This document shows positions 25,417-36,471 of a stretch of 64,000 nucleotides of DNA, in pieces (within the stretch, counting starts at the first letter, position 1; the number at the start of each line of letters is the position of its first letter). The position numbers and the translations under genes are program-made. A model generated the notes under the pieces. The model did no database searches, had not been told where the DNA came from, and saw nothing but the letters and a program-made list of their open reading frames with translations. The DNA comes from Kosmotoga arenicorallina S304. GTDB lineage: Bacteria; Thermotogota; Thermotogae; Petrotogales; Kosmotogaceae. Location: positions 186,001-250,000 of the forward strand of contig NZ_JFHK01000002.1 of NCBI RefSeq assembly GCF_001636545.1. The letters run 5' to 3'.

Positions 25417-26115
25417 ATGTTTGCCTTTATTTCGCTATTTTTGATTGCTCTATCGAGAATATCGTTGAACCCGCTTCCGTATTTCTTTGTCACCGAGGGA
25501 TTAATGATATTGCTTGTAATCACGAGAAAGCGCTTTGAATACTGGGTTCTGATTCTTATTACAGTTTTTCCATTGTCCTTCGAGGCTGTGGCTTTATTTA
25601 TGAACGCAGGAAAGTTAGGACATATTTTTGGAACGATTACCTCGACAATTACCGCTTTCCTTGGTCTTATGGATGAAATGCCCAGAGAAAAGCTCATAAG
25701 AAAGATAAAGTTGAAAGGCAGAAAAAACAGGCAAAAAGTCAAAACGCTCATGTTCACCTATGGAAGGATTGCTAAATTGGAGAAAATCCAGATGAGCACA
25801 ACTCACGCGCTTGTAAGCGGTGATAAACTGTATTTCAGCTTGAGGATGCCCTTTGAAGGCGAGACGCTCATGTCAATACCTTTGAAAGAACTCAAAGAGG
25901 TAGCCGTACAACAGGTCATTTCGGAAGTCACTCCTTACCTACCGAGAACGAGAGACCTGTTCATTCCAATAAAAAACATCAGAAGCATTGGAAAGCCAAA
26001 GCACATGGATTATTTCCTTGTATTGAGAACCGCTGACAACATCTGGACTTTCTATGAAGAACCTGAAACGTTGCTAAATTTCCAAAAAGAAATAGAAACA
26101 GCGATGGAGAAATAA
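25417..26115 (+). CDS. Membrane protein of unknown function
   Basis: I do not recognise a family for this 232-residue protein. Residues 1-75 hold two or three membrane segments (FAFISLFLIALSRI, PYFFVTEGLMILLVI, YWVLILITVFPLSFEAVALF). A basic stretch (residues about 95-120) leads to a soluble C-terminal domain rich in beta-type segments (KLYFSLRMPFEGETLMSIPL, DYFLVLRTADNIWTFY) and ending in a helix, vaguely like a bacterial PH domain. It follows mnmE by 13 bases and is closed by a terminator, so it likely shares the mfd-mnmE transcript. The ATG has only a weak GGTG ribosome site. Confidence 0.75.
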   Translation: MFAFISLFLIALSRISLNPLPYFFVTEGLMILLVITRKRFEYWVLILITVFPLSFEAVALFMNAGKLGHIFGTITSTITAFLGLMDEMPREKLIRKIKLKGRKNRQKVKTLMFTYGRIAKLEKIQMSTTHALVSGDKLYFSLRMPFEGETLMSIPLKELKEVAVQQVISEVTPYLPRTRDLFIPIKNIRSIGKPKHMDYFLVLRTADNIWTFYEEPETLLNFQKEIETAMEK

Positions 26116-26142
26116 AAAAGGGAGAGCTCGCTCTCCCTTTTT
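26115..26142. terminator. Bidirectional intrinsic terminator
   Basis: A perfect 12-bp inverted repeat (AAAAAGGGAGAG with CTCTCCCTTTTT, loop CTCG) ends in T-runs on both strands. It serves the plus-strand mfd group and the minus-strand fermentation operon. Confidence 0.92.
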
Positions 26143-26167
26143 GAATTAGAGTTTTTTAATGCGCCCT

Positions 26168-26710
26168 TTATTTCCTGGCCAGTTTTATGCCCGATTCGAT
26201 TGCTTTAAGGTTTAGCTCAATGAGTGCAGCTTTTTTTCCTGTCAGTTTTTTTCTGAGAGCTTTTTCGACACTTTCTACTGTTACCGCACCTGTTTTCTCT
26301 ATATATGCTCCAAGCATGACCATGTTGGAAATCTTTGTGCTTCCGATTTCTTCAGCAACTTTATTGGCATCGATCTTCACAAGGTCTATATCCTGTCTTT
26401 TGGGTTCTCTGTCGACAACAGATGTGTTCAGTATTAACAGCCCATTTTCTTTGAGAGAGGGTTCAAATTTCAACAACGAGGGAATATTCATTATTATTAG
26501 TTCACCTGGGGTATCGGTAACCGGTGATCCGATAGGCTCATCGTTAATCACCACAGTGCAATTGGCTGTACCACCGCGCATTTCCGGGCCGTAGGAAGGA
26601 AGCCAGGTGCTGTGTTTATTGTCGTACATAGCAGCAGTGGCAAGTATCTGACCAAGAAGCATAATACCCTGTCCGCCGAACCCAGCAGCTATTAAGATAT
26701 TTTCGCTCAT
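26168..26710 (-). CDS. 2-oxoacid:ferredoxin oxidoreductase, gamma subunit
   Basis: This 180-residue subunit belongs to the POR gamma family (KorC/VorC-like). The N-terminal [18 protein letters not shown] and the [19 protein letters not shown] segment are characteristic. It completes an enzyme that oxidatively decarboxylates 2-oxoacids to acyl-CoA with ferredoxin as acceptor. Its ATG overlaps the stop of the beta subunit. Whether the substrate is branched-chain 2-oxoacids or 2-oxoglutarate is not set by this subunit. Confidence 0.93.
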   Translation of the reverse strand: MSENILIAAGFGGQGIMLLGQILATAAMYDNKHSTWLPSYGPEMRGGTANCTVVINDEPIGSPVTDTPGELIIMNIPSLLKFEPSLKENGLLILNTSVVDREPKRQDIDLVKIDANKVAEEIGSTKISNMVMLGAYIEKTGAVTVESVEKALRKKLTGKKAALIELNLKAIESGIKLARK

Positions 26711-27462
26711 TTAAGCTCACCTACCTTGTCAACAAAGACACCTAGCGGATATTCTTTTTTCATGTTTTCATTTAGCCAGTTAATTGACTCAACCGGGCTG
26801 AGACCCCAATTAGTAGGGCAGGTAGAAAGAACTTCAACCAGTGAAAAGCCCAATCCTTTAAGCTGAGCAGTAAAAGCCTTCTTAATAGCCTGCTTCGCCT
26901 TCCTGACCTCAGCAGGCGAACTAACCGCTACCCTTTCAAGATAGGCGACTCCTGAAAGCTCTTTCAAAACTTCGCTAACGTGTATAGGGTAACCTTCTCT
27001 CTCTATCTCCCTGCCATAAGGAGAAGTCGTTGTCTTCATGCCCAAAAGGGTGGTGGGAGCCATCTGCCCGCCTGTCATGCCGTATATGGCATTGTTGATA
27101 AAAATCGTTGTGATTTTCTCACCCCTGTTGGCGGCGTGTATTATTTCAGCTGTACCTATTGCGGCCAAATCGCCATCCCCCTGATATGTGAAAACAACTC
27201 TATCGGGCATTGCGCGTTTCATCCCGGTGGCTACTGCTGGAGCTCTTCCATGAGCGGCAACCGTCCCATCAACATCAAAGAAAGTATAAGCAAATACAGA
27301 GCATCCAACAGGTGCTACCATCAATGTTTTGCCCTGTATACCGAATTCGTCAATAACCTCAGCTATCAATCTGTGAACAATTCCGTGATGGCATCCCGGG
27401 CAGTATGTGAATTCTTTTTTGGAAAGAGATTGGGGTTTTTTAAATATCGCCTTCGCCGCCAT
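26707..27462 (-). CDS. 2-oxoacid:ferredoxin oxidoreductase, beta (TPP-binding) subunit
   Basis: This 251-residue subunit binds thiamine pyrophosphate and an iron-sulfur cluster contribution. The TPP motif is seen as [32 protein letters not shown], and CPGCHHG lies near the N-terminus. It is of the KorB/VorA type. ATG at 27462 has AGGAG eight bases upstream inside the end of the alpha gene; a TTG at 27480 is less likely. Gene order alpha-beta-gamma with the ferredoxin first matches archaeal and Thermotoga VOR/KOR operons. Confidence 0.94.
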   Translation of the reverse strand: MAAKAIFKKPQSLSKKEFTYCPGCHHGIVHRLIAEVIDEFGIQGKTLMVAPVGCSVFAYTFFDVDGTVAAHGRAPAVATGMKRAMPDRVVFTYQGDGDLAAIGTAEIIHAANRGEKITTIFINNAIYGMTGGQMAPTTLLGMKTTTSPYGREIEREGYPIHVSEVLKELSGVAYLERVAVSSPAEVRKAKQAIKKAFTAQLKGLGFSLVEVLSTCPTNWGLSPVESINWLNENMKKEYPLGVFVDKVGELK

Positions 27463-27463
27463 C

Positions 27464-28531
27464 TCACTCACTCCTCTCAATAATCTTTTTTAACTCCCGC
27501 AGCACTTCTTCAGGAGTGGGGACGACACCGCCAGTTCGCCCATAGAAATTAACATCTATCTTACCATTCACTGCCAGTTTTACATCTTCAATCATCTGAC
27601 CCATAGACATCTCAACAGTGAGCAGTACCTTTTTGCCTTTTGCAAAAGATTCCAGCTCCCTGTACGGGAAAGGCCACAATGTTATTGGCCTGAAAAGGCC
27701 GACTTTCAAGCCTTCTTTTCTTGCCAATTTTACAACAGTACCCAAAATTCGCGCCATCGTACCGTATCCGACAAGTAAATACTCGGCATCTTCTATCATT
27801 TCTGTGTCATATCTAACTTCTTTTGCTTCTATCTCACGATATTTTTTTTGATATCCCAGATTCATTTTCTCCAGATTCACCGGATCAATATCAAAAGATG
27901 TTATCTTATGCGGTTCTCTGCCTTCACAACCCTGCATTGCCCAGGAACTGTGGTCTGGAAGGGTTTTTAAATCTCTGAATTCAGGAAACTCTACAGGCTC
28001 CATCATTTGTCCAAGCATACCGTCAGCGAGAACAAGCACAGGATTTCTGTATTTATCAGCAAGGTCAAAGGCAAGCTGGACCAGATCAACAGCTTCCTGA
28101 ACAGATTTTGGAGCAAGAACGATTAAACGGTAATCGCCATGACCTCCGCCTTTTGTTCCCTGAAAGTAATCACTTTGCGCAGGTTGAATGTCACCCAGTC
28201 CTGGACCACCACGCACAACATTGATAAACACGCTGGGTAATTCTGCGCCTGCTATATAAGAAATTCCCTCCTGCATAAGACTGAACCCGGGGCTGGAAGT
28301 TGAAGTCATGACTCTTGTTCCGGTGCTCGCTGCACCATATATCATATTTACAGCGGCAACTTCACTTTCGGATTGCAGAAAAGTTCCTTCAACTTCCGGA
28401 AGCCTTCTTGCCATATATTCTGTGAGTTCTGATTGCGGCGTAATGGGGTATCCGAAATAGAGTCTACAACCGGCTCTTATGGCAGCTTCACCCATAGCCT
28501 CGTTTCCTTTAACCATTACTTTTTCAGCCAT
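27464..28531 (-). CDS. 2-oxoacid:ferredoxin oxidoreductase, alpha subunit (VOR/KOR type)
   Basis: This 355-residue subunit carries domains I and II of the POR superfamily: [20 protein letters not shown] near the N-terminus, [26 protein letters not shown], and a C-terminal Rossmann part with [12 protein letters not shown] and [14 protein letters not shown]. It resembles the branched-chain 2-oxoisovalerate enzyme (VorB). The flanking ptb/buk genes fit a product such as isobutyryl-CoA or isovaleryl-CoA, but 2-oxoglutarate cannot be excluded. It lies 13 bases after the ferredoxin gene. Confidence 0.93.
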   Translation of the reverse strand: MAEKVMVKGNEAMGEAAIRAGCRLYFGYPITPQSELTEYMARRLPEVEGTFLQSESEVAAVNMIYGAASTGTRVMTSTSSPGFSLMQEGISYIAGAELPSVFINVVRGGPGLGDIQPAQSDYFQGTKGGGHGDYRLIVLAPKSVQEAVDLVQLAFDLADKYRNPVLVLADGMLGQMMEPVEFPEFRDLKTLPDHSSWAMQGCEGREPHKITSFDIDPVNLEKMNLGYQKKYREIEAKEVRYDTEMIEDAEYLLVGYGTMARILGTVVKLARKEGLKVGLFRPITLWPFPYRELESFAKGKKVLLTVEMSMGQMIEDVKLAVNGKIDVNFYGRTGGVVPTPEEVLRELKKIIERSE

Positions 28532-28544
28532 ACTTCTTCCCCCT

Positions 28545-28775
28545 TCATCCTTTTACTTCGACATTCTCACGGTAGACAGTTATTGCAGTATCTGGACACA
28601 TCATATAGCAGAAACCGCAACCAATACAGTTTTCTTTGTCTACCTGAGTTGCGGGATGGTAACCTTTGCTGTTAAAATGGTCAGCAAAGTCCAGCACTTT
28701 TTTTGGGCAGACACTTATGCACAGTCCACAACCCTTACAACGTTCTTCGTCAATTTCAACGAAATTTTTCGGCAT
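28545..28775 (-). CDS. 2x[4Fe-4S] ferredoxin subunit of the oxidoreductase
   Basis: This 76-residue protein has two complete 4Fe-4S motifs, CKGCGLCISVCPKK and CIGCGFCYMMCPDT, as in KorD/VorD delta subunits. It should pass electrons from the TPP-bound intermediate to soluble ferredoxin. ATG at 28775 follows GGGAGGG; a start at 28790 would overlap the previous gene and place this site inside the coding region. Confidence 0.93.
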   Translation of the reverse strand: MPKNFVEIDEERCKGCGLCISVCPKKVLDFADHFNSKGYHPATQVDKENCIGCGFCYMMCPDTAITVYRENVEVKG

Positions 28776-28777
28776 AT

Positions 28778-29440
28778 TCAACCCTCCCAAGGTGTTTTGA
28801 GAAATTTTTTTATTCTAAAAACCGAAAATTTTTCAGAATTGAAATGCAAACCATTCATAACCACTGTTGCTAAAACAGGTATATTGGTTTGCCTGGATAC
28901 TTCGCTTACAAAGGCCTCGCCATATTGAATGTTTTCCAGTGTGGTCTCGTTGCCGAGATTTGAGTTGTTAATAAGGTAATCAATTTTTCTTCTGGATACT
29001 CTGGATAACCTGTGTATATGATCAATCGTTTTCTCAACGGTGTCTGTAAAAGGCCTGTAAGGATTGAGCACAAAATATGTCCGTACATCCTTTCCTTTTA
29101 AAGCGACTTTTAATGAACTAAGCACAATTGCACCATCGTCATTGCCACCGACATCGATGATGAGAGAATATTTCTCGTTGGAAATATAACCATAAACAGC
29201 TGCTGTTATTATTGGTAGATCTGCATGCATCAATGAGCTATGTGGCGCAATGAGTTTTATTCCCATGCGCTCCAGCTCTTTGAAATAATCTCTCGATCTG
29301 AAATAGGGGCTGATAACATCTATATCAGCAAGGGCAACGTGTTCGTATTTTTCCTTCAACTCCAGAGCCACATTTAATGAAATCTCAGTTTTTCCGCTCC
29401 CAAACATACCCATAAAAATAGATATTCTACTGTCAAACAT
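28778..29440 (-). CDS. MinD/CobQ-like P-loop ATPase of unknown role
   Basis: This 220-residue protein starts with a P-loop, FMGMFGSGKTEISLNVALEL, followed by VALADIDVISPYFRSRDY (MinD-type second acidic strand) and LIIDVGGNDDGAIVLSSL as a Walker B-like strand. It belongs to the SIMIBI class that includes MinD and CobQ. It lies between the butyrate kinase and the oxidoreductase ferredoxin gene, 3-10 bases from each. Function is unknown; a maturation or cofactor-insertion role for the oxidoreductase is an inference from position only. Confidence 0.8.
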   Translation of the reverse strand: MFDSRISIFMGMFGSGKTEISLNVALELKEKYEHVALADIDVISPYFRSRDYFKELERMGIKLIAPHSSLMHADLPIITAAVYGYISNEKYSLIIDVGGNDDGAIVLSSLKVALKGKDVRTYFVLNPYRPFTDTVEKTIDHIHRLSRVSRRKIDYLINNSNLGNETTLENIQYGEAFVSEVSRQTNIPVLATVVMNGLHFNSEKFSVFRIKKFLKTPWEG

Positions 29441-29449
29441 CTTTTCACC

Positions 29450-31415
<1,966 letters not shown>

Positions 31416-31419
<4 letters not shown>

Positions 31420-32483
31420 AATATCCCCTCCAGAGAAAGGTGCTTTGCTTCTTCTTCACCATTAAGAACTCTTTCAGCTCCCTGAGCCAAAGATAGTAAT
31501 TCATTGTCCCCGGGCTTTACCACCACAAGGCCAAAATTAGAGATGTAAGACTTTATTCTCTCGACAAAGTCAGAATTATAAGCCATTCCTCCTGTAAGAA
31601 TTATTGCATCGATATCTCCGCCGGCGATAGCACAAAGACCCCCTATTTCCTTTGCGATTTGATATATCATCGCATCCAGCACTTGCTTTGCATAATTGTC
31701 ATACTTTGATTTATCAAGTACTTCACGTAAATTATCTGTTCCCAGATAAGAGATAAGGCCACCTTTGCTGGAATAACGTTTTATCAATTCTTTCTCTGTG
31801 AATTCTCCGCTAAAAGCTTTTTCAACCACATCACCCACAGGGAGGTCGCCTGTTCTGTTTGGTCCAAAAGGGCCTTCATCCTTGCTATTGTTCACATCTA
31901 TCATCTTCCCTTTTGCTTGCAAACCAACTGAGATACCACCGCCAAGGTGAGCTATGACAAAGGTAAGATCTTTTATGTCGGATCCCATTTCTTTAGCTAC
32001 TTCTCTTGCTACAGCTTTCATGTTCAACGCATGAAAAAGACTAAGGCGTTTGAGCTGTGGTATTCCGCTTAATCTGGCTTCAGGGCAAAGTTCATCCACA
32101 GAAACAGGATCGGTTATAAATACAGGAATTTTCTCTTTTGAAAGCGCCATACCTATTGGAGCGGCATAATTTGAAGGATGGTCAAACATTGACTTTTGAA
32201 GCAGATATTGAACCATATCTTCATCCACTTGATAGGTGCCACTTTCAAGGGGAGGTAATATTCCCCCTCTACATGCTATGGCGTCGAAATCCTCTGTCCT
32301 GTAACCATTTTTTTCCAGAAATTGATTGATGGTCTTAGATCTGGATTCTACCTTTTGCAGAATACTCATGTTTTCTTCTTCTTCGGGAGAGTGCTTTACG
32401 TATTCTTTTCTTATCAGCGTATTATTTTCATATATCCCGAGCTTGGTTGATGTTGACCCGGGATTTATGACCAGTATTCTCAT
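31416..32483 (-). CDS. buk: Butyrate/branched-chain acid kinase (copy 2)
   Basis: This second 355-residue kinase has the same framework, with [14 protein letters not shown] at the start, FVIAHLGGGISVGLQAKG near residue 180 and IILTGGMAYNSDF near residue 300. It overlaps the ptb start by four bases and lies 12 bases after the aminotransferase gene. The equal length and parallel motifs show an old duplication; sequence between motifs differs widely. Confidence 0.95.
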
Positions 32484-32495
32484 CCTTCTCCCCCC

Positions 32496-33728
32496 TTAGA
32501 GCAGTCCTTTTTCTTTTCCATACTCTACGACAGTCTTTTTAAGCCTCTTTACTCCTTCAATGATATTTTCCTCTGAAGGAAGGCAGAAAGAAAGACGCAT
32601 GGAGTTGTCACAACCGCCGCCTATTGAGAAAGCTGAACCCGGAATGAACAGTACTCCGTTTTTCTTTCCAGATGCCATCATTTCCATGGTGTCGTAACCT
32701 TCGGGTAATGTCAACCAGATAAACAATCCACCCTGTGGTCTTGTCCAGTGGACACCTTCCATATCTGCGAAATTTCTTTCCAGTTCTTCAAGCATGAGAT
32801 CTTTTTTCTTTCTATAAATCTCTATTGTTGGTTTCAAAAGTTCTTTAAGGTCGTACTTTTCAAGAAATCTTCCAGCAATGCGCTGTGTAAGGCTTGGTGA
32901 GCAAAGGTCTACAGCCTGTTTTGCCATAACCAGTTTCCTTATCAAAATTTCATGCCCGATGACAAATCCCAATCTCATTCCGGGTGAGAGAACCTTGCTG
33001 AAGGTTCTCAGCAACAAAACCCTGTTTTTTCCAGCCATCTTAAATAGGGATGGAAAACCTTCGCCTTCATAACGCAAGTCGCCATAGGGATCATCTTCAA
33101 TTATTAACAGGTCATACTTTTCCGCCAGTTCGATTATCTTCTTTCGGCGTTCGAGATTCAATGTGACCCCTGCCGGATTGTGGAAGTTGGGAATTACATA
33201 TATGAATCTGACTTTGCTTATTTCCCCTTTTTTATCGAGTTCCAGAAGCTTCTCTTCCAGTAAATCGGTATCAATGCCATCTTCAGATAGAGGCAGATCT
33301 ATATGATTCATAGAATTCATGGAGAAAGCACTTGCAGCACCAAGGTAGACGGGTTTTGAAACAAAATATTTGCTCTCAGAATCGAGCAAAATAGTTGAAA
33401 GCAAGTAAAGAGCGCTTTGTGAACCAACCGTTATGAGCAAGTTATCCTTTGTGAGGCCTTCGATGTTATCGTTTCTCTTTAAAAAATTTATATATGCTTC
33501 TTTTAGAACATCGTCTCCTTCAGTAGGACCATATTGTAAAGAAAAAGCGAATTCATTTTCTAATACATCCTTGGCTACTTCTGAAAGTTTGTATCTTGGA
33601 AAAGTTTTGGGATCGGGAACACCTCCCCCAAAGGAGATCATTCCGGGGACGTTGACATCCTTAAGCAATTCTCTGATGATTGATGAAGTGAGTTTCTGAC
33701 CTATTTTTGAAAATGCGAATTTTTTCAT
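32496..33728 (-). CDS. PLP-dependent aminotransferase, class I/II
   Basis: This 410-residue fold-type I aminotransferase has the PLP Lys in LLRTFSKVLSPGMRLGFVIG, the Asp in LIIEDDPYGDLRYEG and the Arg near MRLSFCLPSEE. It resembles 2-aminoadipate/branched-chain/aromatic aminotransferases (LysN, MocR-like catalytic domain without the DNA-binding part). As the first gene of the operon it would supply the 2-oxoacids consumed by the oxidoreductase. ATG at 33728 has AGGGGG seven bases upstream; the ATG at 33734 would be too close to it. Confidence 0.9.
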   Translation of the reverse strand: MKKFAFSKIGQKLTSSIIRELLKDVNVPGMISFGGGVPDPKTFPRYKLSEVAKDVLENEFAFSLQYGPTEGDDVLKEAYINFLKRNDNIEGLTKDNLLITVGSQSALYLLSTILLDSESKYFVSKPVYLGAASAFSMNSMNHIDLPLSEDGIDTDLLEEKLLELDKKGEISKVRFIYVIPNFHNPAGVTLNLERRKKIIELAEKYDLLIIEDDPYGDLRYEGEGFPSLFKMAGKNRVLLLRTFSKVLSPGMRLGFVIGHEILIRKLVMAKQAVDLCSPSLTQRIAGRFLEKYDLKELLKPTIEIYRKKKDLMLEELERNFADMEGVHWTRPQGGLFIWLTLPEGYDTMEMMASGKKNGVLFIPGSAFSIGGGCDNSMRLSFCLPSEENIIEGVKRLKKTVVEYGKEKGLL

Positions 33729-33764
33729 ACACATACCCCCTGATAAAATATTGGTATTCTTTTT

Positions 33765-33789
33765 CATCAAATGGTAAAGCAATTTGATG
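33765..33789. repeat. Inverted repeat CATCAAAT-N9-ATTTGATG
   Basis: Two perfect 8-base arms lie 37-61 bases upstream of the aminotransferase start, in the 208-base divergent region shared with the permease gene. There is no adjacent T-run. The spacing and position fit an operator or a leader hairpin on the minus strand. Confidence 0.45.
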
Positions 33790-33831
33790 CCATAATGAAA
33801 AATATAAGCGTTAACCTTCTAAAGTGTGCTT

Positions 33832-33840
33832 TGATAAAAT
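33832..33840 (+). promoter_or_regulatory. Putative extended -10 promoter of the permease-serA operon
   Basis: TG-A-TAAAAT is preceded at 18 bases by TTAACC (33811-33816). The resulting transcript would carry the hairpin at 33872-33910. Confidence 0.45.
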
Positions 33841-33871
33841 TGTTCAGAAAAACAGGATGTATAGAAGCTCC

Positions 33872-33910
33872 CGTTTGCTGAAATGCATTGCATGCAACAT
33901 TTTGCAAACG
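33872..33910 (+). promoter_or_regulatory. Structured leader: hairpin with nested TTGCATGCAA palindrome
   Basis: CGTTTGC (33872-33878) pairs with GCAAACG (33904-33910), and AAATG (33881-33885) with CATTT (33898-33902). The apical loop holds the perfect palindrome TTGCATGCAA (33888-33897). It lies between the promoter candidate and the ribosome site of the permease gene. It could be an RNA leader element or a DNA operator; it does not match a riboswitch that I know. Confidence 0.5.
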
Positions 33911-33936
33911 TGAAAACTATTGCAGGGGGTCTTATC

Positions 33937-35310
33937 ATGGTTTTTTTGTACGGTAGTGTGGTACTGGTTCTTATGGCCGTTGTCTATTATTTTCTTGTAT
34001 CTGGCAAGATGGACAAAGCCGCCAGTGCCTTTGCAGGTGGCGCAATTCTGCTTTTTTTGACTGCAATACTGAATAACGCTTTTCCTGATGCACTTCCTGA
34101 AGGTGTAAAAAACTTGAATCTCGAAAATTTGAGCAGTTTTGTTGATTTCAAGACCCTGGGGCTTTTAGTGGGAATGATGATTATGCTCCCCTTTATAGAG
34201 GAATCCGGCTTTTTCCAATTTATGGCCGTTACGGTAGTTAAAATGAGCCGGGGAAATTTCAAGCTTTTGTATATTCTTACTTCTTTGATTGTCGGCGTTG
34301 CATCTGCTTTTCTAAACAACGTGAGTACGGTTATGGTCTTTGTTCCGGTTGTTCTTGCAGTTACTGATGCTTTGGAAAAAAATCCTTTCCCTTTTCTCAT
34401 CATGATAATACTTTCGGCAAATCTTGGAGGCACAGCCACTCTGATAGGCGATCCCCCTAATATGATAGTGGGTTTCGCAGCTGGGAAGAGCTTTAATGAT
34501 TTTTTGAGCAATGTTTCCCCCGTAGTTATAATAACGCTGGTTACCGTCCTTATTCTCCTCTTGTGGAAAGAGGGCAAATACTTTAAACTCAATGATGAAG
34601 AGCAAGATACTTTGAAGAGGTTTGCCAACACAAACCCTTCATCACAAATCAGAGACTGGAAGATGTTACGCATATCGTTGACAATATTCGCTCTTGCATT
34701 GGTTGGCTTTACTTTGCCACCATCGTTAGGGATCGATCCAGCTTTAGTCTCTCTTCTGGCAGCAGCGGTTACACTTTTTGTTATGAAAGTCAACGGTGAA
34801 ATGATGGAAAAGCTCTTTCACAAGATCGAATGGGGAACCATCTTTTTCTTCCTGGGGATGTTTACACTGGTTTACGGCCTTGAGGCTGTTGGTCTGATGA
34901 ATGTCGTTGTGAATTTTCTTGTGAATTCGTTGCACAGTCCTTTGTTGTTGTTGATATTCGTTCTCTGGTTCCCGTTACTCCTTTCAAGTTTTGTCAGTGC
35001 CGTCCCGATGGTGATGATAATGGTTCCTATAATAAAGGGCATTATCGGAAATCCTGCGCTAGTATTCAGTGGAAATGTCGCTCTTTCTGATACGTTATGG
35101 TGGGCACTGGTCCTTGGAGCATGCTATGGCGGTAATGGAACGATAGTAGGTGCAGCTGCAAATATGGTAGTAACAGGCATGAGTCAAAAATTAAAAAGAG
35201 GGAAGCTGACCTTTTCAAACTATATGAAATACACATTCCCTTTGTTGATGGTATCCGGGATAATAGCAACGATGTTTGTGGTTATAAGATATTACTCAAT
35301 ACAAACTTAG
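33937..35310 (+). CDS. SLC13/ArsB-NhaD superfamily permease
   Basis: This 457-residue inner-membrane transporter has about eleven hydrophobic segments. The signature of the ion-transporter superfamily is present twice in form: NNVSTVMVFVPVVLAV and GGTATLIGDPPNMIVGFAAG in the first half, and AVPMVMIMVPIIKG with GACYGGNGTIVGAAANMVV in the second. Members move dicarboxylates, sulfate, arsenite or Na+/H+; substrate cannot be fixed. It stands before a serine-pathway aminotransferase and serA, so an organic acid substrate is possible. ATG at 33937 follows AGGGGGT; the ATG at 33883 lies inside the leader hairpin. Confidence 0.88.
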   Translation: MVFLYGSVVLVLMAVVYYFLVSGKMDKAASAFAGGAILLFLTAILNNAFPDALPEGVKNLNLENLSSFVDFKTLGLLVGMMIMLPFIEESGFFQFMAVTVVKMSRGNFKLLYILTSLIVGVASAFLNNVSTVMVFVPVVLAVTDALEKNPFPFLIMIILSANLGGTATLIGDPPNMIVGFAAGKSFNDFLSNVSPVVIITLVTVLILLLWKEGKYFKLNDEEQDTLKRFANTNPSSQIRDWKMLRISLTIFALALVGFTLPPSLGIDPALVSLLAAAVTLFVMKVNGEMMEKLFHKIEWGTIFFFLGMFTLVYGLEAVGLMNVVVNFLVNSLHSPLLLLIFVLWFPLLLSSFVSAVPMVMIMVPIIKGIIGNPALVFSGNVALSDTLWWALVLGACYGGNGTIVGAAANMVVTGMSQKLKRGKLTFSNYMKYTFPLLMVSGIIATMFVVIRYYSIQT

Positions 35311-35328
35311 CTTTAAGGGGGTGCATCT

Positions 35329-36471
35329 ATGGTAAAAATGGTAAAGAAAAACTATCTTCTCGCTCCTGGACCAACACCGGTTCCAACGGACCTTCTTCTG
35401 GAAGGTGCACAGGAAACCATCCATCACAGAACACCACAGTTCAAAAAGATAATGGAAGAGGCTATTGAAGGTACTAAATATGTATTCCAGACAGCTGGAG
35501 ATCTCTTCCTGCTGGCTTCTTCCGGCACCGGAGCCATGGAAATGGCAGTGGTAAATCTGGTGTCTCCTGGTGAAAAGGTAATCGTAATCGTAAGTGGTAA
35601 ATTCGGAGAACGCTGGAAGCAGATCTGTGAAACTTATGGAGCAAATGTAGTTCCAATTGAGGTTGAATATGGTAATTACGTTGCTCCGGAAAAACTTGAC
35701 GAAACACTAAAAGAACACCCGGATAGCACGGTTGTCTTCACAACGCTTAGCGAAACGTCAACAGGAACAGTCATGGACATTGAAGGCTTCGCCAGAGTAT
35801 CCAAAGCCCACGGCAAATTGATTGTCGTTGATGCCATAAGCGGTCTAATTGCCCAACCTTTAAAAACCGATGAATGGAACCTAGATGTAGTTGTAGCGGG
35901 TTCTCAGAAGGGATTTATGCTTCCTCCGGGATTGGGTTTTATTACCTTCAGCGAAAGCGCCTGGGAAAAAGCAAAGACAAACAAAACACCGAGTTATTAC
36001 TTCAATGCTTTCGCATACAAAAAGAACCCTGCTCCTTACACACCCGCTGTTAATCTTATTTATCAATTGAAAAAAGCAGTGGAGATGCTCAAAGAAGAAG
36101 GCATGGAAAACGTATGGGAACGTCACAGAATTCTTGCTGACGCTACCAGGGCTGGAGTTCAAGCTCTTGGCCTTGAGCTTTTCTCAAAACGCCCTGGAAA
36201 TGTCTTGACCGCTGTAAAAGTTCCAGAAAGCATTGATGGAGCAAAACTCGTTTCGTTGATGCGTGATGAGTATGGCGTTACTATTGCTGGTGGCCAGGGA
36301 AGCATGAAAGGAAAAATCTTCCGAATTGCTCACCTGGGCTACATGTCAAAATTCGACACGATAATTGCCATTTCAGCTCTTGAGATGGCTCTCAGGAAAT
36401 TAGGTTTTGATTTTGAGTACGGTACAGGCTTGAAAGCAGTTGAAGAGGTCTTTGAAAGGGAGGGGGTTTGA
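35329..36471 (+). CDS. Serine-pyruvate/alanine-glyoxylate-type aminotransferase
   Basis: This 380-residue fold-type I (class V) aminotransferase has [14 protein letters not shown] at the N-terminus, the PLP Lys194 in [11 protein letters not shown], and the [16 protein letters not shown] phosphate-binding region. The family includes serine:pyruvate, alanine:glyoxylate and archaeal-type phosphoserine aminotransferases. It overlaps serA, and the same pairing is known in Thermotoga, where it is taken to serve serine synthesis or breakdown. AAGGGGGTG precedes the ATG. Confidence 0.92.
   Translation: MVKMVKKNYLLAPGPTPVPTDLLLEGAQETIHHRTPQFKKIMEEAIEGTKYVFQTAGDLFLLASSGTGAMEMAVVNLVSPGEKVIVIVSGKFGERWKQICETYGANVVPIEVEYGNYVAPEKLDETLKEHPDSTVVFTTLSETSTGTVMDIEGFARVSKAHGKLIVVDAISGLIAQPLKTDEWNLDVVVAGSQKGFMLPPGLGFITFSESAWEKAKTNKTPSYYFNAFAYKKNPAPYTPAVNLIYQLKKAVEMLKEEGMENVWERHRILADATRAGVQALGLELFSKRPGNVLTAVKVPESIDGAKLVSLMRDEYGVTIAGGQGSMKGKIFRIAHLGYMSKFDTIIAISALEMALRKLGFDFEYGTGLKAVEEVFEREGV

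Noticed and set aside
33883-33936. Upstream start for the SLC13-type permease
   Set aside because: That ATG lies in the loop of the leader hairpin and lacks a ribosome site; the ATG at 33937 follows AGGGGG.
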